A DNA stretch of 64,000 bases from Acidithiobacillus ferridurans (lineage in GTDB: Bacteria; Pseudomonadota; Gammaproteobacteria; Acidithiobacillales; Acidithiobacillaceae): the NCBI RefSeq assembly GCF_003966655.1, contig NZ_AP018795.1, positions 2,559,501 through 2,623,500 of the forward strand, given 5' to 3'. The position numbers and the translations under genes are program-made. This document shows, piece by piece, positions 33,028-39,677 of this stretch (within the stretch, counting starts at the first letter, position 1; each line of letters starts with the position of its first letter). The notes beneath the pieces were generated by a model. That model saw only the letters and a list, made by a program, of their open reading frames with translations. It did no database searches and was not told the DNA's origin.

Positions 33028-34377
33028 CTAACGCATCGTGACCAGTTCTTCCGCGCTGGTTGGGTGAATAGCCACGGTGTCATCGAAATGGCTTTTACAA
33101 GCACCCATCTTTACAGCAACGGCAAAGCCTTGAAGCATCTCTTCGGCGCCATCACCGATGATATGAAGTCCGACAATCTTCTCCTCAGCACCGACGGTGA
33201 CGAGTTTCATGCCCGTTTGTACGGGATTTTCGGCAAAAGCATACGCCATAGATCGGAAACGAGTGCTATAGACCTTGACCGCATTATCCCCATGGATATC
33301 CCGAGCCTCCATTTCAGTAAGGCCGATCGTTCCAATGGGTGGATGACTGAAAACCACTGTGGGAATATTGTCATACGAGAGATGCCGGTCAGCCATGCCT
33401 CCAAAGAGGCGATCCGCCAGTCGCCGACCGGCCGCAATGGCTACGGGGGTAAGAGCTGGGCCATCGGTGATGTCACCAATAGCAAAAATATGAGATTGAT
33501 TGCTGGTTTGGTATGCATCTGTGATGATGTGGCCGTGCTGATCTCTGACGACATCAGCACGCTCTAGCCCTAGGTTGTCCGTGTTTGGCCTCCGTCCGAT
33601 AGACCAAAGTACGGTATCGAAACCGTTGATCTTCTGCCCACCCTCCAGGGTGAGGGTAAGCGACTGTCCGTCTCGGTGCAGGCTGGCTACCTTTTGGCGG
33701 GTGAGAATATCAACACCAGAGGCGATCATTTCTTTCATGAGTATTTCCCGGAGCATGACGTCAAAACTATCCAGAAAATGGTCTCGTCGTAGCAGAAGGG
33801 TGACCTCGCTGCCGAGATGGCGCAGCAGGCCAGCCAACTCCACCGCTATGTAGCCTCCGCCTACTACGGCAATCCGGCGGGGCTGGGTCTCCAGCGCAAA
33901 AAAATCGTCAGAACTGATACCTAGCTCTGCTCCTGGGATGGCAGGCCACATCGGGCGGCCACCGGTGGCAATGACGATTTTGTCCGCGCGGATCATATGG
34001 CCATCCACATCAATCTGACGGGCGTCCACAAAGCGGGCATACCCGTGGATAAGCGTCACCCCATTGTCAGCAAGGCCCGTGCTATAACGCGCATTGAGAT
34101 GACTGACAAAGGCGTCACGGGCGGTCTTAAGGGCAGCCCAATCAAAAGTAGAATCATGAATATTAAAGGCTTGATCACGAGCCCTTTGTAAATGCTCTGC
34201 AAATCCTGCTGCATACCACAAAATCTTTTTTGGCACGCATCCAACATTGACGCAGGTTCCGCCTATTCTGCCTTTTTCCACAAGCGCAACCTTTGCACCA
34301 TGAAGTGCGGCTCGATTTGCCGTGGCAATGCCACCGCTTCCACCACCAATGACGAGCAGGTCATAATTGTAATCCAT
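33028..34377 (-). CDS. gor: Glutathione-disulfide reductase
   Basis: A 449-residue flavoenzyme of standard length. It has the FAD-binding [14 protein letters not shown] at residues 11-24, the redox-active CVNVGC disulfide at about 42-47, the NADPH-binding [13 protein letters not shown] near 170, an ATG-type motif, and the C-terminal [11 protein letters not shown] with the catalytic histidine. It reduces oxidised glutathione with NADPH in the cytoplasm. It lies in a cluster with a glutathione S-transferase, OsmC- and AhpD-like proteins and a DsrE protein, so it probably supplies reduced glutathione to this cargo module. Confidence 0.93.
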   Translation of the reverse strand: MDYNYDLLVIGGGSGGIATANRAALHGAKVALVEKGRIGGTCVNVGCVPKKILWYAAGFAEHLQRARDQAFNIHDSTFDWAALKTARDAFVSHLNARYSTGLADNGVTLIHGYARFVDARQIDVDGHMIRADKIVIATGGRPMWPAIPGAELGISSDDFFALETQPRRIAVVGGGYIAVELAGLLRHLGSEVTLLLRRDHFLDSFDVMLREILMKEMIASGVDILTRQKVASLHRDGQSLTLTLEGGQKINGFDTVLWSIGRRPNTDNLGLERADVVRDQHGHIITDAYQTSNQSHIFAIGDITDGPALTPVAIAAGRRLADRLFGGMADRHLSYDNIPTVVFSHPPIGTIGLTEMEARDIHGDNAVKVYSTRFRSMAYAFAENPVQTGMKLVTVGAEEKIVGLHIIGDGAEEMLQGFAVAVKMGACKSHFDDTVAIHPTSAEELVTMR

Positions 34378-34456
34378 CGAGTCGCCTCTCTCAAATTGTC
34401 CTCAACAGCGCATTGCTGACCAGGCAGGTCAGCCTATCCGGAAAAGGTTCAGATGA

Positions 34457-34996
34457 TCAGTCCTTTTTAAGGGATGAAGAAACCTTGAATGCATTAAACA
34501 GCACATCTGTAGCCGCATGACGCGCACCTGCAGCCAAGGCATCGTAGATATCGCGGTCCGTCCATCCTGCCTTGTGAAGCGCCGCAATATCCTTTTCACT
34601 GATGTTCTCTGGATCATCAATCGCCCGGAGAATAAAAAGCATCAAAGTTTTTTCATGTTCCGGGAGAGGGATCATCTCAGGATGGATCAGAGATTGACGT
34701 AGATCTTCCTGATTGATACCCGCATTGACCAACGCTGCTTCATTAAAACCGATACAAAAGGTATTTCTATTTCTACCGGATACCAAATAACGCAGCATGG
34801 ATATGAATGTTGGGTTGAGCGTAGGATGGGATGCCATATAGGCCATAGTGGCCATCTGGCCCTCGAATAATTCTGGGCTTACACTGAATAGATGAAATGC
34901 CTCTGGGACATATCCTATAGCATCCTCGATCTGCTGATAACAATTGGCAATTTTCCCTTCTGCTTCAGATGGAAGCACCGTTTTTAACAAAGCCAT
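34457..34996 (-). CDS. AhpD/carboxymuconolactone decarboxylase-like protein
   Basis: A 179-residue, all-helical protein with the AhpD-like fold signature (ATMAYMASHPTLNPTFISML, then SGRNRNTFCIGFNEAAL). Classical AhpD has a Cys-x-x-Cys-x-x-x-His redox site; here the corresponding segment is NTFCIGFN, with one cysteine and no histidine, so the normal peroxidase-adaptor chemistry may be lost or changed. A strong AGGAGG precedes the ATG. It is encoded upstream of gor in the same direction. Confidence 0.8.
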   Translation of the reverse strand: MALLKTVLPSEAEGKIANCYQQIEDAIGYVPEAFHLFSVSPELFEGQMATMAYMASHPTLNPTFISMLRYLVSGRNRNTFCIGFNEAALVNAGINQEDLRQSLIHPEMIPLPEHEKTLMLFILRAIDDPENISEKDIAALHKAGWTDRDIYDALAAGARHAATDVLFNAFKVSSSLKKD

Positions 34997-35305
34997 ATAA
35001 CACCTCCTATTTAATTACACTAAAACAAACAACAAGCCAGAGTGCGGTAAAACCATCTCGAACGATGTCAATTTTATGACACTCTGATAATACAATAGTA
35101 TGATAGCCACGGCGCAGTTTTTGAAGGTGAAACTTGTGTCGGGTTGTAATGCATTTCGCGGTGCAAGATTAATACTGGACATCTCGAAAATGTTGCTCCT
35201 TCATGCCAGGAGCAACATTACTCATCCTGGCGCACCTTAGCCAAAAGATCGTAGTACCATAAATCCGCTGTGAACAACCAGAAACGAGCACTTCACAAGG
35301 TCATA
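34997..35305. other. Intergenic region with a terminator-like hairpin
   Basis: About 310 bases between the AhpD-like and OsmC genes. It contains a perfect 11-bp hairpin (35189-35219) described separately. It should hold the leftward promoter of the AhpD-gor genes, but no clear -35/-10 pair stands out. Confidence 0.4.
35189..35219 (-). terminator. Perfect 11-bp stem hairpin downstream of osmC-like gene
   Basis: AATGTTGCTCC pairs with GGAGCAACATT around a 9-base loop; on the leftward strand it is followed by TTTTC. It lies about 90 bases after the OsmC stop and has the form of an intrinsic terminator with a short T-run. Confidence 0.55.
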
Positions 35306-35869
35306 TCAGAGTCGCTGAAAGATTACCTCTACGGGCGTCGGCTGACTGATTGTATTATGTACCGGTGATACCCTTTTGACATATTCGATCAGATCCAAGA
35401 GGTCGCTATCAGGAGACGCACTTTTTAGGTGACAGTACACAGAAATGTCGTTAAATCCCGGTCGAACCGATTCAGAAAGACCCATAAAGCCTTGCAAGTC
35501 GATCTCTCCACTGATTTCTATCTTCAGTTCATCCAAGGATATTCCACGTGCGGCAGCGTTATAGACCAATCCCACGGTTATACAAGCGGCCAGCCCAGTT
35601 AAAAGGAGTTCTACGGGATTCGCTCCCTTGTTCGTTCCCATCAGAGCTTTCGGCTCATCACTTTCTATGATAAATGGCGTACTTCTGGAGTGGTCTTCCT
35701 GTCCTAATCCATAAAAACCCTGAACATGCGTCTGCGCATGTGCTCCAGATATCCATTGCGTAGTAGTTCTAAATTGACACTTGGCTAGCGCTGTATTGTC
35801 TTTTACTGCCTGTACAGTTTTTCCCAGTTGATTAATATCTACGCCATTAAGTGCTGTGTTATTAACCAT
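35306..35869 (-). CDS. OsmC-family protein
   Basis: A 187-residue protein with the OsmC/Ohr fold pattern: NPVELLLTGLAACITVGLVY holds the first conserved cysteine, and the C-terminal VKRVSPVHNTISQPTPVEV corresponds to the second redox position, where Ser stands instead of Cys. OsmC proteins reduce organic hydroperoxides with a two-cysteine site, so a one-cysteine form may instead act as a thiol-binding protein. A good AGGAGATG region precedes the start. It is part of the leftward stress cluster. Confidence 0.85.
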   Translation of the reverse strand: MVNNTALNGVDINQLGKTVQAVKDNTALAKCQFRTTTQWISGAHAQTHVQGFYGLGQEDHSRSTPFIIESDEPKALMGTNKGANPVELLLTGLAACITVGLVYNAAARGISLDELKIEISGEIDLQGFMGLSESVRPGFNDISVYCHLKSASPDSDLLDLIEYVKRVSPVHNTISQPTPVEVIFQRL

Positions 35870-35980
35870 TTTTCATCTCCTCTATGCAATGATTAAAAAC
35901 GCAAAACTTTTTTTGCGTTAAAAGCCATCTAGCAAAGGTATGCAAACTCCATCCACGTGCAAATGCAAGTTCTTTTTTGC

Positions 35981-36223
35981 TCACGGCCTGCCTCCACCAG
36001 AGCCCAGTCCCATTTTGTCACGTAAATCAACCAGACTACAGCTGGTTTTTCGTGTTGCCTGACATTCATTGGTACCAGGAATAAAGTCAAATGAGCATTG
36101 TTTTTTTTGTAACTCTAGCCAGTCTTCAGAAGGATACTTACCCTCAGGAAGATTAGGCGGAAAATAAACGCATGAAGTACACAGTGGATCACTAGCAGTG
36201 CTTTCTTGATTCATGTATGACAT
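35981..36223 (-). CDS. Small cysteine-rich protein
   Basis: An 80-residue protein with five cysteines: CTSCVYF near residue 15, QCSFDF near 43, ECQATRKTSCS near 53-61. The spacing could bind a metal or an iron-sulfur cluster, but no family is recognised. AGAGGAG stands before the ATG. It sits 15 bases after the glutathione S-transferase gene, so they are probably cotranscribed. Confidence 0.6.
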   Translation of the reverse strand: MSYMNQESTASDPLCTSCVYFPPNLPEGKYPSEDWLELQKKQCSFDFIPGTNECQATRKTSCSLVDLRDKMGLGSGGGRP

Positions 36224-36238
36224 CTCCTCTGATCGGAA

Positions 36239-36856
36239 TTATGAGGCAGGCTGGAGAAGACCTTCTGTATCCATAGCAGCCCGTACAGCCGGACGTTCAA
36301 ATACTCGTCCCTGATACCCCTTCAGCACCGGCCAGCGGTCTATTTCAATGCCCACATGCTTACCCCAGTTCAACACGGTAAAAAGATAAGCATCAGCAAC
36401 AGTGAACTCGGGACCCATCAACCAAATTTTGCCTTCTAACTGATGGCTGACTGTGTTCAGGCGGCGTTCGAGTTGGGCCGCAACTATTGTTTTCCATTCC
36501 GCAGGCGCATGGGTATTGAATAATGGTGAAAAACCCTTATGTAGCTCCGTAGAAATAAAATTAAGCCATTGCATGAGTTGGTAACGTTCAATGGTTCCAG
36601 CGGGCGGTGCAAGCTTTTTCTCAGGCACCTGATCAGCCAGGTACTGGATAATGGCAGGCCCTTCGGTCAGAATATAACCATTATCGAGTACTAATGCGGG
36701 GACGTAGCCGTTGGGATTAACGCTTAGATAGTCGGTGCCGATTGCTGTTTTCTTGGTGGCGAAATCCACCTTTTCCGTATTAAAACTGAATCCCCCTTCA
36801 TGGAGAATGATATGTGGAGAAAGGGAACAAGCGCCGGGGCTATAATACAATTTCAT
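36239..36856 (-). CDS. Glutathione S-transferase
   Basis: A 205-residue cytosolic GST. The N-terminal thioredoxin-like domain starts MKLYYSPGACSLSPHIILHE, including the SPGACSLSP segment of beta-class bacterial GSTs with the active-site cysteine, and carries the cis-proline motif NPNGYVPALVLD and EGPAIIQYL. The helical C-terminal domain includes the FTVADAYLF N-capping motif. It conjugates glutathione to electrophiles. It is first in the leftward GST/Cys-rich/OsmC set and is divergent from the DsrE gene. Confidence 0.92.
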   Translation of the reverse strand: MKLYYSPGACSLSPHIILHEGGFSFNTEKVDFATKKTAIGTDYLSVNPNGYVPALVLDNGYILTEGPAIIQYLADQVPEKKLAPPAGTIERYQLMQWLNFISTELHKGFSPLFNTHAPAEWKTIVAAQLERRLNTVSHQLEGKIWLMGPEFTVADAYLFTVLNWGKHVGIEIDRWPVLKGYQGRVFERPAVRAAMDTEGLLQPAS

Positions 36857-37187
36857 GGTAAACTATCTCCTGAAGAAACGAGTAACATAGGACAACCCAA
36901 AAGCTCAGCTACACCATCAACCTGCGCCGTGCTACTGAAGCAGCGATGTAATATTAATACTCTCTACAAGATAGCCTGTATAGTATACACTTTTTTGTTA
37001 TATACACACTTATTTCTCAGTAAGTAACTTTATTGTAAGTAAGGTTTAATACTTAATGGCGATGGCTGATTATTTTAGAACAAAGTAGCAGATTAGTTTT
37101 GCCTATCAACTGCCTAAAATAATTTGACAAGCCATACCAGATCAGCTATTTTTTTGAATCGAACTCTATAATCAGGAGGTTGCACTT
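36857..37187. other. Divergent intergenic region between GST and DsrE genes
   Basis: About 330 AT-rich bases that must hold both promoters. A direct repeat of GTAAGTAA (see separate entry) lies in the middle. A run of TATACA-like motifs at 36975-37005 could be -10 elements for either side. Confidence 0.45.
37020..37042. promoter_or_regulatory. Direct repeat GTAAGTAA, possible HxlR-type operator
   Basis: GTAAGTAA at 37020-37027 and again at 37035-37042, 15 bases apart, in the divergent region. The island encodes one DNA-binding regulator (HxlR family), and GTTAGTTACTTT just upstream of that gene is similar in style. Binding is inferred, not shown. Confidence 0.35.
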
Positions 37188-37565
37188 ATGTCCACAATGA
37201 AACCCGCAGATCTCGTTATCATCCTCATCACTGGACCGGAAAATCCCAAACGTTTGCCGTCCGCCTTTTTTCTTGCAGCGACGGCAGCGGCATCTGAGCA
37301 GGATGTGATCATGTACTTTACAGGACCTGCAACAGAATTATTGGCTAAAGGTAAAGCCGAGACTATCTTTCCAATGACGGGCGGGAAAAGTGTTGCTGAC
37401 TTTATGAAGTTGGCCGAAGACAATGGGGTGCGAATCATCGGCTGCCTCCAGTCCCTTGAGCTCAATGGTATGACGACTGGAGACTTGGCAAAGGATCTGC
37501 CTCTTTTAACGCCTAGTGCCGCATTGCCCGCATTGGGTGCTGCTGGACGTGTTTTTACTTGGTAA
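37188..37565 (+). CDS. DsrE-family sulfur-relay protein
   Basis: A 125-residue protein of the DsrE/DsrEFH-like fold: LVIILITGPENPKRLPSAFF at the N-terminus, the VIMYFTGPATELL strand, and IIGCLQSLELNGM with the conserved cysteine. Such proteins carry or transfer sulfane sulfur. AGGAGG is well placed before the ATG. It is one of only two rightward cargo genes and is divergent from the glutathione S-transferase, so both may share control. Confidence 0.82.
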   Translation: MSTMKPADLVIILITGPENPKRLPSAFFLAATAAASEQDVIMYFTGPATELLAKGKAETIFPMTGGKSVADFMKLAEDNGVRIIGCLQSLELNGMTTGDLAKDLPLLTPSAALPALGAAGRVFTW

Positions 37566-37693
37566 CAGATAGATCTCTCCATTCTAAACTGCAACCATTA
37601 ACCTTAAATTTAATCACTGGTTGCACAAGGGGTAATCAGTGATTAAACAATGTATTTCATCACAAGAAACAATATTCAGCACTTACTCTGGCT

Positions 37694-38113
37694 TCAGTTT
37701 GTTTGGCGTTTTTTTTGCGCCACGCTCCCGTGTGTAGGTTTTGAAAAGAATGTTTTTGTAATCGTATTTAATGACAATCGTTTCTCTCTATTCCATGGGA
37801 AGAGAGATACTAATCGAGCCATTGCGCAATATCCGAATATTTCCTGTGCCCAGGTTCCAATAGTAGGTATCCAGTATATAAATTGCATAGGCTGCGGTAG
37901 CGCTATCAGCAGAAGTATAAGATAGCTGAACCTTACCTGAACAGGAAAAGCTATAATACTTTTCTTTCGAATGGCAAAGTGGATGGTCTGTATAATGGTA
38001 AGCCCAATAGCCAGATAAAAGCCCATCTTGTATCCTGCTATACCCGCAGTAAGAAAACATGCAGTTATAAACCAATATTGCCATGCAAGTTCTTTGTAAT
38101 CAATCATAAACAT
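37694..38113 (-). CDS. Membrane protein of unknown function
   Basis: A 139-residue protein with about four hydrophobic segments (ACFLTAGIAGYKMGFYLAIG, FSYLILLLIALPQPMQFIYW and neighbours) and a basic C-terminus. Start at 38113 with AGGAGG 7 bases upstream. No family recognised. It lies between the DsrE and HxlR genes on the opposite strand. Confidence 0.6.
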   Translation of the reverse strand: MFMIDYKELAWQYWFITACFLTAGIAGYKMGFYLAIGLTIIQTIHFAIRKKSIIAFPVQVRFSYLILLLIALPQPMQFIYWIPTIGTWAQEIFGYCAMARLVSLFPWNREKRLSLNTITKTFFSKPTHGSVAQKKRQTN

Positions 38114-38457
38114 GTAAAGCCTCCTGTGAGGATAAAATACCACCTAACCTACTTCAACTGTTGGTGATCCATACTTAATCGGCACTTGCTGCGATGTTTA
38201 TGCGTATTTTTCCCATCATTTCACCAGAAGCGTCACTTTTTATCCATAAACCACCTTTGGTCTTACGGCAGCATGCATTGCATGCTCATTCAACTTTGTG
38301 CAAATTTGACGTAAATGGCTTTTGGTTGACCACAAGGATAATGAACCCTATTATGCTTTATGTGAAGTAGACACCAATTTCATATCTACGATCTAAAATA
38401 TAGTTAGTTACTTTCTGGTAACGTTTGTACAGTGATGCACAACCGCGAGAGGGACCT
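38114..38457. other. Intergenic region upstream of the HxlR gene
   Basis: About 340 bases containing a perfect 17-bp palindrome AGCATGCATTGCATGCT (38270-38286) and, close to the gene, GTTAGTTACTTT. It should hold the hxlR promoter; no protein-coding frame is supportable. Confidence 0.45.
38270..38286. promoter_or_regulatory. 17-bp palindrome AGCATGCATTGCATGCT
   Basis: Arms AGCATGCA and TGCATGCT around a single T. It lies in the divergent space between the membrane-protein gene and hxlR, so it may be an operator. Only one copy is seen. Confidence 0.35.
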
Positions 38458-38811
38458 ATGGAAATCGAAAATGAGCCGTGTGCTGTTGATATAACATTGA
38501 AAGCCATTGGTGGACGTTGGAAGGTGCTCATTTTACAGGAACTATTTAAAGGAACCAGGCGGTTTTCACAGCTTCATCGTGGAATCCCAGGTATTACCCA
38601 GAAAATGCTTACTCAACAGCTGCGTGAGATGGAGAAACACTGCATTATCAGTAGATTGGTTTACGCTGAGATCCCACCTAAGGTTGAATACTCTCTTACC
38701 CCTTTAGGTGAAAGCTTGTGGCCGGTATTGCTGGCAATGCATGAATGGGGTGTGCAACAGCAGATGATTGACAGATATAGTGCTGCGGCTCTCATGACGA
38801 CTCCGTTGTAG
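38458..38811 (+). CDS. HxlR-family transcriptional regulator
   Basis: A 117-residue winged-helix regulator: CAVDITLKAIGGRWKVLILQ is the family's hallmark start (Cys plus GGRWK), then RRFSQLHRGIPGITQKMLTQ is the recognition helix region and VEYSLTPLGESLWPVL the wing. Many HxlR proteins use the N-terminal cysteine to sense electrophiles or reactive chlorine and oxygen species. Here it is the only regulator in the cargo and plausibly controls the glutathione/thiol genes. Start at ATG 38458 with GAGAGGGAC before it. Confidence 0.9.
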   Translation: MEIENEPCAVDITLKAIGGRWKVLILQELFKGTRRFSQLHRGIPGITQKMLTQQLREMEKHCIISRLVYAEIPPKVEYSLTPLGESLWPVLLAMHEWGVQQQMIDRYSAAALMTTPL

Positions 38812-38993
38812 GCGTTGTACGCAAGTTGTCATTGCCATATTTCAGTTGATTGTCAGAACGAAAGTCCGCCGGATTGCCTCTAGGTTTAGTTTCTTCCCAA
38901 TGGCTGCTTTCAGTCTGGACCGGCCGTTGGAATGAGGATCACACTTGATCTCTCACTCCTTAGAAATCAGAAAGCCAGAGTTTCCCTTGCGCG

Positions 38994-39677
38994 TTAGGAT
39001 GTCATTCCAAGTATCTTACGGATGGCAGTCACATATCCCACGTCATACAGTGTTCGACCGGTTCGGTTCGTGATCTCTCCATGTGAGCCTTCCCTCCATT
39101 CTTCCTGGTCAAGGAACTCCTTCGAGATTGCCTGTTCGAGAGACTCACGCTCGCTTTCTGTCAGTTGGGCCTTGGCTTCCAAAATGGCTACGGGAGGCGA
39201 GTGTGTTACAATCGTAGCACCGAGCGGCCGTTGGTCTATTGTTATCTGCATTCGCGACTTTAGCAGATTTACTTTGGCAAGAAGATCATCACGCTCGGCT
39301 ATTGTGGACTGCATCAATGAACGTATCGCAGGATCCTCGATGCGCATGAGATATTGGTGACTGGATAATTTCTTGGGCTCCTTTGGAGCCTTCACAGACA
39401 TCGTTCCTGAAAACGCCGCCCAAGCCGTTATTAGAGTGACGTAATCCTTGGATGCGGCGTTGTACAGCACTCGTGCTTTGAAAAGGCCGCGGGCCTCGCA
39501 AATGCGACCTATTGACGATAATCCAAAGTTAAGCAGGGATGCGGACTGTGTCTGGTGCTGGTATTGATTCCGGCATATCTCTTGAAGCGATTTCAAGGTG
39601 GCGGCCTTGTTCGAGCGTGGACCTTTGGCCAACAACGCTTCAAGAACTTCGTCAGGGTGGATGTCTGTTTTATGCAT
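38994..39677 (-). CDS. gmtX: Gamma-mobile-trio protein GmtX
   Basis: A 227-residue protein encoded immediately downstream of, and overlapping by 8 bases, the large integrase-like gene. It has an N-terminal helical domain (DEVLEALLAKGPRSNKAATL and KSLQEICRNQYQHQ) and a C-terminal RTLYDVGYVTAIRKIL motif. Position, size and order match GmtX, the third protein of gamma-mobile-trio islands, whose molecular role is unknown. Identity rests on the trio as a whole. Confidence 0.78.
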   Translation of the reverse strand: MHKTDIHPDEVLEALLAKGPRSNKAATLKSLQEICRNQYQHQTQSASLLNFGLSSIGRICEARGLFKARVLYNAASKDYVTLITAWAAFSGTMSVKAPKEPKKLSSHQYLMRIEDPAIRSLMQSTIAERDDLLAKVNLLKSRMQITIDQRPLGATIVTHSPPVAILEAKAQLTESERESLEQAISKEFLDQEEWREGSHGEITNRTGRTLYDVGYVTAIRKILGMTS

